From CAWINX01 sp963837585 (GTDB taxonomy: Bacteria > Actinomycetota > Thermoleophilia > Solirubrobacterales > 70-9), in assembly GCA_963837585.1 (NCBI GenBank), contig CAWINX010000003.1:744001-808000 (forward strand): a stretch of DNA of 64,000 bases. The letters are read 5' to 3'. The position numbers and the translations under genes were made by a program. The notes beneath the pieces were generated by a model. The model searched no databases and was not told the DNA's origin. It worked only from the letters and a program-made list of their open reading frames with translations. This document shows, piece by piece, positions 48,108 to 56,599 of this stretch; position 1 is the stretch's first letter; every line of letters starts with the position of its first letter.

Positions 48108-49040
48108 ATGCTCGTGGGCGTGCATTCACACGCCCACGCCCACGAGCTGGACGCACGGCGCGGCGACAGCCGGCGCCGCATGTGGTGGGCGCTGGCGATC
48201 AACGCCGCGATGCTGGCGGTCGAGGCCGTCGGTGGGATCCTCACCGGCTCGCTCGCGGTGCTCGCCGACGCCGGCCACCTGCTCTCCGACGTCGGCTCGA
48301 TCGCCCTCGCCCTCGCCGCCGCGAGCCTCGCCGCCAGGCCGTCGGGTGGGCGGCGCACCTTCGGCTACCAACGCTCCGAGGTTCTCGCCGCGCTCGTCAA
48401 CGGCCTGCTTCTGGTCGCGGTCGGCGTGGGAGTCGCGGTCGCGTCGATCGGCCGACTCGGCGACCCGCCGAGCATCGACGGCGCCGGGGTGCTCGTGCTC
48501 GGCTTCCTCGGCTTGGCGGGGAACCTCGCGGCCGTCCTGGTACTGGCTCGCGGACAGCGTGAGGACGTCAACCTCGAAGGGGTGCTGCGGCACAGCGCCG
48601 CCGATGCCCTTGGCTCGCTGGGGGTACTAGTCGCCGGCGCCGTCGTCCTGGCCGGGGGCTCGCCGATCGTCGACCCGATCGTCGGGTTGGCGATCGCCTG
48701 CCTGATTGTCGCCTCTTCCTGGCGGTTGATCGCAGAGCCCTTCAACGTGCTGATGGAGGCGGCCCCGGCCGATCTCGACGTCGACGCGATCGGCGCGGCA
48801 ATCTGCGCAGTCGACGACGTCCGCGCCGTCCACGACCTCCACGTCTGGACCGTGACCGCGGGCTTCGGTGCGCTCGCCGCCCATGTGGTCGCGGCCACGG
48901 GGTCGGATCGTGACCTGACTCGCCGCCGCCTCGAAGTGATGCTGGGGGAGAGGTTCGGCATCGACCACACGACGCTGCAGATGGAGGAAGAGGCCGAAAA
49001 CGCCCTCCTGACGGTCGAGAACGCACCCCGCGAAGGCTGA
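48108..49040 (+). CDS. Cation diffusion facilitator (zinc-type exporter)
   Basis: A 310-residue CDF protein. The N terminus is His-rich (HSHAHAHELD), followed by six helices with the metal-site residues in AVLADAGHLLSDVGSIAL (HxxxD) and in VLRHSAADALGSLGVLVAG (HxxxD). The HD-HD pair is typical of zinc/cadmium transporters such as CzcD. The C-terminal cytosolic domain contains VRAVHDLHVWTVTAGFGALAAH. It starts 10 bases after the acyl-CoA dehydrogenase stop. Confidence 0.93.
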   Translation: MLVGVHSHAHAHELDARRGDSRRRMWWALAINAAMLAVEAVGGILTGSLAVLADAGHLLSDVGSIALALAAASLAARPSGGRRTFGYQRSEVLAALVNGLLLVAVGVGVAVASIGRLGDPPSIDGAGVLVLGFLGLAGNLAAVLVLARGQREDVNLEGVLRHSAADALGSLGVLVAGAVVLAGGSPIVDPIVGLAIACLIVASSWRLIAEPFNVLMEAAPADLDVDAIGAAICAVDDVRAVHDLHVWTVTAGFGALAAHVVAATGSDRDLTRRRLEVMLGERFGIDHTTLQMEEEAENALLTVENAPREG

Positions 49041-49107
49041 TCGCAAGGGGGATTGCACCGGGTCCACCTATGTGGGCCGACGTCGGCGCTCGGCTAGCCT
49101 CGCTCCA

Positions 49108-50286
49108 ATGTTCAAGGCTCGCCTCGCTGTGGCGGCGCTCGGCGTGCTGCTCGTCTCTGCGGCTGCCGCGCCCGCCCAGGACCTTCAGTCACAGCTCGAC
49201 GCCAAGCAGGCCAAGCTCTCCAAGGTGCAGGAGCGCCGTGGCGTGCTGACGACGACGATCTCGCGCTACAACGACCGGATCGGGCGGCTGACAACAGAGG
49301 TTGCCCAGCTGCGCAATCAGGAGGCCGGCGTCCGCGCCCACCTCGCTGCCAAACAGGCGGAGCTCAATCGTGCGATGGCGGAATTGGACGTCGCGAAGGC
49401 TCACCTGGCGACGATGCGGGCGCATCTGAAGCGGGCACTCGTGGCGCTCCGCGAGCACCTCGTGGCGATATACGAGACGGGCTCGCCGGACGTTCTCAGC
49501 GTAATCGTCGGCTCCAACGGCTACGACGACCTGGTCAACCGCACCGAGTACCTCAACCGGATTCGTGGCATGGACGACGCGGTTATCGGCCGAGTGCGCG
49601 AGCTGCGCAACGAGGTTCGCAACACGGTGAATCGCCTGCGGACCTCAAAGGACCGGATCAAAGCCGCCCGCGACTCGATTGCCGCCCAGGAGCAGGCACT
49701 CGCCACTGCCCGCGCCGCCGTTCAGAGTCGGAGCTCGGAGTTGAAGGCGGCTCGCGGAAAGCGCCTGGGAGCGCTCGCCAAGATCAAGAAGCACGAGCAG
49801 GAGCTCGACGGCTCGGTCGCCGCGATCCAGGGCAAAATCTCCGCCCGGCTGACCGGGACTTCGTTCGCGCCGCTGCCGGCCGGGCCGATCCGCAACGGCT
49901 CCGGTCAGTTCATCTGGCCGGTCAACGGCCCGGTCGTTTCCGGCTTCGGGCCGCGCACGATCAACGGCCACTACGAGAACCACCCGGGAATCGACATCGC
50001 CGTCCCCAGCGGCACCCCGATCCGCGCTGCCGCGGCGGGGACAGTGGCTTTCACGGAGCCGGAGTCCTCCAGCGGCGGTTACGGCAACTACACGTGTATC
50101 GACCACGGTGGCGGGCTCTCCACCTGCTACGCCCATCAGGCGTCCTTCGCGGTCAGCGCCGGCCAGCGCGTCTCGCAGGGCCAGGTGATCGGTTACAGCG
50201 ACTGCACCGGCTACTGCTTCGGCCCCCACCTCCACTTCGAGGTGCGGATCAACGGATCGGTGACCGACCCGATGGGCTATCTCTAG
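49108..50286 (+). CDS. Secreted murein hydrolase activator / M23 peptidase with coiled coil
   Basis: A 392-residue exported protein. Signal peptide MFKARLAVAALGVLLVSAAA with cleavage near APAQD, then a long coiled coil (about 25-250: QLDAKQAKLSKVQERRGVLT and onward) like EnvC/PcsB, then an M23 LytM domain with NHPGIDIAVPSGTPIRAAAAG, GLSTCYAHQ and GPHLHFEVRINGSVTDPMGYL. The zinc ligands His/Asp/His appear intact (HPGID, HLHFE), so it may be active rather than a pure activator. Role in cell-wall remodelling at division. Confidence 0.9.
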   Translation: MFKARLAVAALGVLLVSAAAAPAQDLQSQLDAKQAKLSKVQERRGVLTTTISRYNDRIGRLTTEVAQLRNQEAGVRAHLAAKQAELNRAMAELDVAKAHLATMRAHLKRALVALREHLVAIYETGSPDVLSVIVGSNGYDDLVNRTEYLNRIRGMDDAVIGRVRELRNEVRNTVNRLRTSKDRIKAARDSIAAQEQALATARAAVQSRSSELKAARGKRLGALAKIKKHEQELDGSVAAIQGKISARLTGTSFAPLPAGPIRNGSGQFIWPVNGPVVSGFGPRTINGHYENHPGIDIAVPSGTPIRAAAAGTVAFTEPESSSGGYGNYTCIDHGGGLSTCYAHQASFAVSAGQRVSQGQVIGYSDCTGYCFGPHLHFEVRINGSVTDPMGYL

Positions 50287-50343
50287 CAGTCGTACCGAAT
50301 ATCGCTCGGAAAACCCATTACTTGGTATGAGATAGCGGTTCGA

Positions 50344-50366
50344 CCGGCCTACCCTGGGTGGGCCGG
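50344..50366 (+). terminator. Hairpin downstream of the M23 peptidase gene
   Basis: CCGGCCTACCC at 50344-50354 pairs with GGGTGGGCCGG at 50356-50366, perfect except for one G-T wobble, 57 bases after the peptidase stop. There is no T tract. It may terminate the upstream transcript before the next gene's AACGGAGG ribosome site. Confidence 0.4.
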
Positions 50367-50399
50367 AACGGATCGAATCGACCGCAACGGAGGCGAGGG

Positions 50400-51029
50400 A
50401 TGATTCGTCAGGCCCATGCCTATCTGGTGGGCGCAGTGTCGGGCACCGCGCTGATCGCGGCGGCTGTCGTCGCCTTCGTGCTCTTGGTCTCCGCGCAGGT
50501 CTTCCGGAACTGGCCGATCTCGAGCTTCGGCAGCGGGTCCGATCAGAGCTCCTCGCTGAGGGCCGGTCAATCCGCGCCGGGAGGGAGCGTCGCGAGAGGT
50601 GCGACCTCGACTCGCAGCGGGGGCGTGGGCAACGTCCCCAAGGGCGGTTCGACCTCGACATCGGGCACGGTCTCCACGCAGAACGGGGGAGGCTCCGACA
50701 ACGCGGCCACCGCCGACTCCCCGGCGGGCTCGACCGCCGGCCAGGGCTCCGGCGGCGGCGCCTCTTCAACAGGCTCTTCCTCAGGCGGCGGCTCCGGGTC
50801 GACTTCGGGCGGCGGCAGCAACTCCCCGTCTTCGACGGTCACAGACACGGTCAACGGCGCCGTCAACCAGGTCGATCAGGGCGCCCTCGGCGGCGCCCTC
50901 CAGGGAGCGGGGGTCACCAACGTCACCCAGGGCGTCGTCAACGGCGTCGCCGGCCCCGACTCGGCGGTCGGCCATGCGGTCGACAAAGCGGCTGGCGCGG
51001 TCGACGGCTTGCTTGGCGTCCACCACTAG
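50400..51029 (+). CDS. Membrane-anchored Ser/Gly-rich low-complexity protein
   Basis: From the ATG at 50400, after an ACGGAGGCGAGGG ribosome site, 209 residues: a short N terminus, one membrane helix (GTALIAAAVVAFVLLVSAQV), then about 110 residues of Ser, Gly and Thr (for example SSTGSSSGGGSGSTSGGG), and a C-terminal segment of Val/Asn/Gly repeats (DTVNGAVNQVDQGALGGALQ). It resembles cell-surface linkers. Function unknown. It lies 37 bases before lysA. Confidence 0.75.
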   Translation: MIRQAHAYLVGAVSGTALIAAAVVAFVLLVSAQVFRNWPISSFGSGSDQSSSLRAGQSAPGGSVARGATSTRSGGVGNVPKGGSTSTSGTVSTQNGGGSDNAATADSPAGSTAGQGSGGGASSTGSSSGGGSGSTSGGGSNSPSSTVTDTVNGAVNQVDQGALGGALQGAGVTNVTQGVVNGVAGPDSAVGHAVDKAAGAVDGLLGVHH

Positions 51030-51066
51030 CCGAGGGTTCGGCTCCAACCGTCACAATGCCCGTCCA

Positions 51067-52383
51067 ATGGCGGAGCCACGCGCACATTCAGGCTCGGGCG
51101 CCCTGGTCGGCGACCCGATCGAGGGCTCGGCGGTCTTCCCCGCCGGCGCCCGCGTCAATGACCGCGGCCGGCTCGAGATAGCCGGCTGCGACCTCGTCGA
51201 CCTCGTCGCCGAGCACGGCACTCCCGCCTACGTCTACGCCGAGGATGAGATGCGCGCCCGCGCCCGCGCCTATCGCGAGGCGTTCGAGCGCCGCGATGCC
51301 GACTTCGAGGTCCTCTTCGCCAGCAAGGCTTTTCCCTGCACCGCCGCCTACCGGCTCTTCGCCGAGGAAGGGCTATCGGTCGACGTCGCCTCCGGGGGCG
51401 AGTTGCACATCGCGCTGCACGCCGGCTTCGACCCGCAGCGCATCCATATGCACGGCAACAACAAGACCGACGAGGAGATCCTCTTCGCGGCGCGCTCGGG
51501 CGTCGGCCACCTGATCCTCGACTCCTTCGACGAGATCGATCGCTGCGAGCGCCTTCTCGACAAGCCGCAACGGGTGCTGATCCGGGTCACGCCCGGAATC
51601 AAGCCCTCCACCCACGACTACATCCAAACCGGCCAGCTCGACTCCAAGTTCGGGTTCGGGCTGGAGGACGGCCTGGCGGCGCGGGCGATCGAGCGGGTGC
51701 TTTCCTCGGACGTCCTCGACCTGGTCGGGTTGCACGCCCACATCGGCTCCCAGATCTTCGAGTTGGAGCCATACACGCTGGCGATCCGCGCGATCGGCGA
51801 GCTGGCCGGGGACTGGTGCCGGGTTGTCAACGTCGGCGGCGGACTGGGAATCGCCTACACGGCCGAGGACGAGCCACCTTCGATCGACGCATACGTCGAT
51901 GTCAAGGTGCGCGGCGTGCGCGAGGTCTTCGGCGAAGGGGTGAGGATTCTGATCGAGCCGGGGCGCTCGCTGGTCGGCAACGCCGGCCTCACCGCCTATC
52001 GGGTGGGGACGATCAAGGAGATCCCCGGGGTCCGCACCTACGTCGCGGTCGATGGCGGCATGTCCGACAACATGCGGCCGATGCTCTACGGCTCTCGCTA
52101 CGAGGCGTTGATCGCCGACCGGGCCGCCGCCGCGCCCGACACCCTGGTGACGATTGCCGGGATGCACTGCGAATCCGGTGACATCCTGGTCCGCGACGCG
52201 ATGCTGGCCGAGCCGGCGGTGGGCGACGTGCTCGTCACCCCGGCGACCGGCGCCTACGGGCACGCGATGGCGAGCAACTACAACGGGGTAACGCGGCCGC
52301 CGGTGATCTTCTGCCGCGACGGCGAGGCGCGGGTCGTCGTGCGCCGTGAGACCTACGAGGACCTGACCTCCCGCGATGTCTGA
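51067..52383 (+). CDS. lysA: Diaminopimelate decarboxylase
   Basis: PLP enzyme making lysine from meso-diaminopimelate. The 438-residue alanine-racemase-fold protein has VLFASKAFPCTAAYRLFAEE with the PLP Lys, SVDVASGGELHIAL, GLHAHIGSQIFELEPY, VVNVGGGLGIAYT, RILIEPGRSLVGNAG and the CESGDILVRD segment with the active-site Cys. It heads a coupled run: hom overlaps its end by 8 bases, as in many Actinobacteria (lysA-hom-thrC-thrB). Confidence 0.95.
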   Translation: MAEPRAHSGSGALVGDPIEGSAVFPAGARVNDRGRLEIAGCDLVDLVAEHGTPAYVYAEDEMRARARAYREAFERRDADFEVLFASKAFPCTAAYRLFAEEGLSVDVASGGELHIALHAGFDPQRIHMHGNNKTDEEILFAARSGVGHLILDSFDEIDRCERLLDKPQRVLIRVTPGIKPSTHDYIQTGQLDSKFGFGLEDGLAARAIERVLSSDVLDLVGLHAHIGSQIFELEPYTLAIRAIGELAGDWCRVVNVGGGLGIAYTAEDEPPSIDAYVDVKVRGVREVFGEGVRILIEPGRSLVGNAGLTAYRVGTIKEIPGVRTYVAVDGGMSDNMRPMLYGSRYEALIADRAAAAPDTLVTIAGMHCESGDILVRDAMLAEPAVGDVLVTPATGAYGHAMASNYNGVTRPPVIFCRDGEARVVVRRETYEDLTSRDV

Positions 52384-53600
52384 ACCGGTTCGCATCGGGC
52401 TGCTGGGACGCGGCACGGTCGGCGGCGCCTTCGCCGACCTGCTGGCCGAGCGCGCCGCCGCGGTCGAGGCGGCGACCGGGCGGACGCCCGAAATCTCCGG
52501 CGTCCTCACCCGCGAGGAAGGTGACTTCAGCGCGATCCTCGAGCGCTCCGACCTCGTCGTCGAGCTGATCGGGGGAACCGACCCGGCGCGCCAGTACGTG
52601 ATCGATGCGCTGCGCGCCGGGCCGCCCCGTCGTCACCGCCAACAAGCAGCTGCTCGCCCAGCACGGCGACGAGCTCTTCGGCGTGGCCCGCGAGGCCGGG
52701 GTGCAGCTGCGCTTCGAGGCCGCGGTCGCCGGCGTGATCCCGATCGTCCGCACGATCCAGGAGAGCTTCGGCGTCACCGAGATCTCCAAGGTCTTCGGCA
52801 TCGTCAACGGCACCACCAACTTCATCCTCAGCGAGATGGCGGCGACCGGCGCCGCCTATGACGACGCGCTGGCTCGCGCCCAGGAGCTCGGCTACGCAGA
52901 GGCCGATCCGACCGACGACGTCAACGGCGCCGACGCCGCGGCCAAGATGGCGATCCTCGCCCGGCTTGCCTTCCACACGCCGGTCACCCTCTCCGAGGTC
53001 GCCTACGAGGGGATCGAGACGATCCAGCCCGACGACCTCGCCTACGCAAAGGAGCTGGGCCTCTCGCTGAAGCTGCTCGGCGTCGCCGAGCAGCGCGAGA
53101 ACGGGATCAGCGTTCGCGTCTTCCCATGCTTCCTCTACCGAGGCCACCCCCTCTCGCCGGTCGAAGGCCCGTTCAACGCAGTGATGGTCGAGGCGCCGGC
53201 GATTACCGAGGTGACGATGTCGGGTCCTGGGGCCGGTGGGGTCCAGACCGCCTCGGCGGTGCTCGGCGACGTCGTCTCGATCCTCTCCGGCGAGGCTCCG
53301 GTCCACGAGCCGCGCGAGTCGCTGCCGATCGTCACCGACGTTACGTCATCTTTTTACCTGCACCTGGAGGTTGCCGATCAGCCCGGGGTCCTGGCCGAGA
53401 TCGCCAAGGTGCTGGGTGACAACGGGATCTCGGTGAAGAGCGTCGTGCAGCGGGGGATCGGCGACGATGCCCGCCTGGTGATGGTCCTGCACGAGTGCCT
53501 GGAGTCGCGCTTCGGCGCCGCGGTCGAGCAGCTCGGCGCGCTCGACTACCTGCGCGCCGCGCCGCGGTCGATTCGGGTTATCGAAGAAGAGTTCGTCTGA
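52376..53600 (+). CDS. hom: Homoserine dehydrogenase with ACT domain (frameshift near 52620)
   Basis: Reduces aspartate semialdehyde to homoserine. First frame: MSEPVRIGLLGRGTVGGAFA (NADP loop) and DLVVELIGGTDPARQYVIDA. One extra C near 52620 shifts to RPVVTANKQLLAQHGDELF, AAVAGVIPIVRTIQESFGVT, GIVNGTTNFILSEM and ADPTDDVNGADAAAKMAILA with the catalytic Asp/Lys. The C-terminal ACT domain (FYLHLEVADQPGVLAEIAKV) is the likely threonine-feedback site. Corrected length about 407. It overlaps lysA by 8 bases and thrC by one (TGATG). Confidence 0.92.
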
Positions 53601-54633
53601 TGCCCGCCGGGCTTATCGAGCGCTACAGGGACCGCTGCCGCTGGAGCCGGGCGACCCGGTCGTCACCCTCAACGAGGGGTCGACGCCGCTGATCGAGGCG
53701 CCACGACTCTCCGAGCGGATCGGCGCCCGCGCCTACCTCAAGTTCGAGGGCGCCAACCCGACCGGGAGCTTCAAGGACCGGGGGATGACCGTTGCGGTCT
53801 CGCGCGCCAAGGGCAGGGGGGCGGAGGCGGTGATCTGCGCTTCGACCGGAAACACGGCGGCGAGCGCGGCGGCCTACGCGGCGCGCGCGGGCATGCGGGG
53901 GGCGGTGATCGTCCCCGAGGGCAAGATCGCGATCGGCAAGCTCGCCCAGGCGCTGATGCACGGGGCGCGAGTGGTCGCCCTGCGGGGCAACTTCGACGAC
54001 GCGCTGCGGATCGTCCGCGAGCTGGCCGACAAGCACCCGATTGAGCTGGTCAACTCGGTCAACCCCTACCGGATCGAGGGCCAGAAGACCGCCGCCTTCG
54101 AGGTGATCGAGGATCTCGGCGGCGCACCCGGCGCGCTGGCGATCCCGGTCGGCAACGCCGGCAACGTCACCGCCTACTGGAAGGGGTTTCAGGAGCTGGG
54201 CGTCGCCCCGGTGCTCTACGGCTTCCAGGCGGAGGGCGCCGCGCCGCTCGTCAACGGCGCGCCGGTGGCGAACCCTGAGACGGTTGCCTCGGCGATCCGG
54301 ATCGGCAACCCCGCCCGCTGGGAGGAGGCGATGGACGCCTTCACCACCTCCCGCGGACGGGTCGCCGCCGTCTCCGACGAGCAGATCCTCGACGCCTACC
54401 GCTGGCTGGCGGCGAGCGAGGGGGTCTTCTGCGAGCCGGCCTCGGCGGCCTCGGTCGCCGGCCTGCTCGCGCACGGGCTGCCGGTGGTCGAGGGCGCCGC
54501 CCCTCCCGAGTCGGTCGTCTGCGTCCTCACCGGCCACGGCCTCAAGGACCCCGACACCGCCCTCGGCAAAGCCCCGGCCGTCCTCAACTGCGAGAACGAC
54601 CTCAGCGCAGTCGAGCGCGCGGTCTTCGACTGA
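53600..54633 (+). CDS. thrC: Threonine synthase (frameshift near 53637)
   Basis: PLP enzyme converting phosphohomoserine to threonine. The start MPAGLIERYRDR is in one frame and, after what looks like a missing C near 53637, the rest follows: LPLEPGDPVVTLNEGSTPLI, YLKFEGANPTGSFKDRGMTVA with the PLP Lys, ICASTGNTAASAAAYAARAG, and PVGNAGNVTAYWKGFQELG as the phosphate loop. Corrected length about 344. This is the only clear single-base loss; most other breaks are gains. The toxin-antitoxin-like pair follows 51 bases later. Confidence 0.92.
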
Positions 54634-54684
54634 TCGTGCTCACTCAAGGGGGAGAGATTCGAGACGCTGGAGGATTGACATGGC

Positions 54685-54897
54685 ATGCGCTTCTCGCGGC
54701 ATGCCAAGAATGGGGCTCGATCGCTGGGAGTTGACGTGACAGACGCTGAAGGGGTGATTGCAAATCCCCTCCAGGTCGATTCAGATGGAGACGGGAAGCC
54801 GCGATACACAGGAGAGATTCGGGGCTTGCGCGTGCGCATAGTGGTTGCGCTTGACGAGCCGGACTTGATCGTCACAATCCATGAAAGGAAACGATGA
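54685..54897 (+). CDS. DUF4258-like small protein, putative toxin partner
   Basis: A 70-residue basic protein: MRFSRHAKNGARSLGVDVTD, AEGVIANPLQVDSDGDGKPR, then YTGEIRGLRVRIVVALDEPD and IVTIHERKR. The order 'F-x-RHA', a helix with '(E)xVIxNP', a turn with a basic residue, and the strands 'LRVRIVV' and 'LIVTIHERKR' match DUF4258, a RelE/BECR-like small fold. GGAGG lies 10 bases before the ATG. Its TGA overlaps the ATG of the DUF2283 gene. The segment is lower in GC than the thr genes around it, suggesting acquisition. The toxin role is inference from the pairing. Confidence 0.72.
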   Translation: MRFSRHAKNGARSLGVDVTDAEGVIANPLQVDSDGDGKPRYTGEIRGLRVRIVVALDEPDLIVTIHERKR

Positions 54898-55229
54898 TGC
54901 GAGCCGACTACGACAGCGAGGTAGATGCCATCTGGATCGAGTTGCGTGCTACTCGGCGCTTCGATCGGGGCGAGCAGGTCGATGACGACTACTGCAACGT
55001 CGGCATAGTCGACGACAAGGTGGTTGCGGTGGAACTGCTCAACCCGGCCAGGCATCTGGATTTACTCGAAGTTGCCGCCGAGCGATATGGCCTCGACGGA
55101 ACGGCGCTGGTTGCCGCAACGCAAGCGGCTCTCGCCGCACCCGATCGCGTCGTCGTTATGGAAGTCCGAGCACCTGTGGTGGCACTGACTGAGCGCGCGA
55201 CCCCCGCGGGTAGGCTGAATCGTCCGTGA
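54894..55229 (+). CDS. DUF2283-family protein, putative antitoxin partner, coupled to thrB
   Basis: The first 65 residues are DUF2283: MRADYDSEVDAIWIELRATR and DDDYCNVGIVDDKVVAVELLNPARH, the usual 'YD-E-DALYI' opening and 'I-D--G-VVGIEIL-AS' strand pattern. A C-terminal extension of about 45 residues (GLDGTALVAATQAALAAPDR onward) is unusual for this short family. It overlaps the DUF4258 gene by 4 bases (ATGA) and its stop overlaps the thrB GTG (GTGA), so the pair is welded into the threonine operon. Either ATG at 54894 or 54897 can start it. Confidence 0.75.
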   Translation: MMRADYDSEVDAIWIELRATRRFDRGEQVDDDYCNVGIVDDKVVAVELLNPARHLDLLEVAAERYGLDGTALVAATQAALAAPDRVVVMEVRAPVVALTERATPAGRLNRP

Positions 55230-56106
55230 CCAGCCCGTCGCCGCCTGATTCGCGTCCCCGCCTCCTCGGCCAACCTCGGGCCGGGGTACGACGTGATGGC
55301 CGCGGCGGTCGCTTTGCACCTGGAGTTGGAGGTCGAGGAGGCGGGCGAGTTCTCGCTGGACCCTGGCGGGCTCGACGTCTCCACGGGCCGAGACAACCTC
55401 GTCGTCAGAGCCTTCGAGAGTCTCCACTCCGCCGATGGGATCGCCTTTCGCCTGCGCAGTGAGATTCCGCTGGCTCGCGGGCTCGGCTCCAGCGCCGCGG
55501 CGATCGTCGCCGGGCTCTTCGCCGCCGACCACCTATTCGAGCTGGCGCTCTCCAAGGAGGAGATGCTCGTTCGCGCGGCGGCGCTGGAGGGGCACCCCGA
55601 CAACGTCGCCGCCGCGATCTACGGCGGCTTCGTCGTCTGCGGCGAGCTGGACGGAGCGCCCGCGGCGACCCGCTTCGACCCCCCGGGGGGATTGGAGGGC
55701 ATCGCCGTGATCCCGGCCGAGGAGGTCTCGACCGAGCGCGCCCGCGAGGCGATTCCCGTCGCAGATCCCGCTGGCCGACGCCGTCGCCAACGTCTCCGCT
55801 GCCTCCCAACTTGTCCTCGGCCTGCGCTCAGCCGACCTCGACCTCGTCGCTCGCGGCCTCGCCGACCGCATCCACCAGGAGCGCCGCCGCGACCTCTATC
55901 CCCGCTCGATGGAGATCGTCGACTCCGCCGGCGAGCTGGGCGCCCTCGGCGCGACGATCTCCGGCGCCGGACCCACCGTCCTCGTCTGGACCACCTGGGA
56001 CGACGCCGGCAAGGTCGCCGAAGAGCTGGAGCGCCGCTGCGAGGGCTGGGCCGAAATCCGCCGTCTCCCCTTCACTCCTCTCGGCGCCGACGTCCCGGAA
56101 CTCTGA
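55226..56106 (+). CDS. thrB: Homoserine kinase (frameshifts near 55240 and 55760)
   Basis: GHMP kinase phosphorylating homoserine. Three frames join: the GTG start at 55226, then RLIRVPASSANLGPGYDVMAAAV (N-terminal GHMP motif), FRLRSEIPLARGLGSSAAAIVAGL (the ATP-binding PxxxGLGSSAA loop) and GHPDNVAAAIYGGF, and after the second break SQIPLADAVANVSAASQLVLGL, GALGATISGAGPTVLVWT to the stop. Two extra bases account for the breaks. Corrected length about 293. Start overlaps the DUF2283 stop. Confidence 0.9.
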
Positions 56107-56110
56107 GCCG

Positions 56111-56488
56111 ATGGATTGGATGATCCGGATCGGCTTGGCTGAGCTCGCCCTGGGTGGCCTGCTCGGCTGGGCGATGGTGGTGCGGGCGGAAAGCCCCGAT
56201 CTGTTGCGACGGATCGGGATCGTCGCCCCGCAGCGGATTCGCCAGGTCCACCTCGACTACGTGATGATGGGCCTGATCCTGATCGGCGTCGGCCTCGCCG
56301 TCCCCGACCTCCCGACCGCCGTCGCCGCGGCGCTGGTCTTCGGCACCCTGGTCAACCCGTTCCTCTTCGTGCCCCTCGCCTTCGATCCCGATGTGGAGCG
56401 CCGCCTCTGGTACCGAGCGCTCGCGGTCGTTTCCTTCATCGGGGTCAGCGGCGGCCTGGTCGCTGCCGCCATCGTCGGGCCGGGGTAA
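56111..56488 (+). CDS. Small integral membrane protein, about four helices
   Basis: A 125-residue protein beginning MDWMIRIGLAELALGGLLGW, with further helices DYVMMGLILIGVGLAVPDLP, AVAAALVFGTLVNPFLFVPL and ALAVVSFIGVSGGLVAAAIV. The G-L-x-G-W/H-L(D)Y pattern recalls the four-helix membrane isomerase/mutase group (styrene oxide isomerase, hydroxylaminobenzene mutase), but this is a weak likeness. It starts 5 bases after thrB, so is probably co-transcribed. Confidence 0.75.
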   Translation: MDWMIRIGLAELALGGLLGWAMVVRAESPDLLRRIGIVAPQRIRQVHLDYVMMGLILIGVGLAVPDLPTAVAAALVFGTLVNPFLFVPLAFDPDVERRLWYRALAVVSFIGVSGGLVAAAIVGPG

Positions 56489-56506
56489 TAAAGCCAGACC
56501 GGCACC

Positions 56507-56538
56507 TTGACTTGCCGCGAGCGTGCGGCCCCTATAAT
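56507..56538 (+). promoter_or_regulatory. Candidate gltB promoter with perfect TATAAT
   Basis: TATAAT at 56533-56538 is an exact -10 consensus in a GC-rich setting. Upstream, TTGACT at 56507-56512 is spaced 20 bases, longer than usual; TTGCCG at 56512-56517 is spaced 15. Transcription would start near 56545, about 55 bases before the gltB ATG. Confidence 0.5.
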
Positions 56539-56599
56539 GCTCGCTCTCGTCAACCCGTCGCGCGCCCGCTCGAAGAAGGCGCGGAACCCGGGAGGTTTG

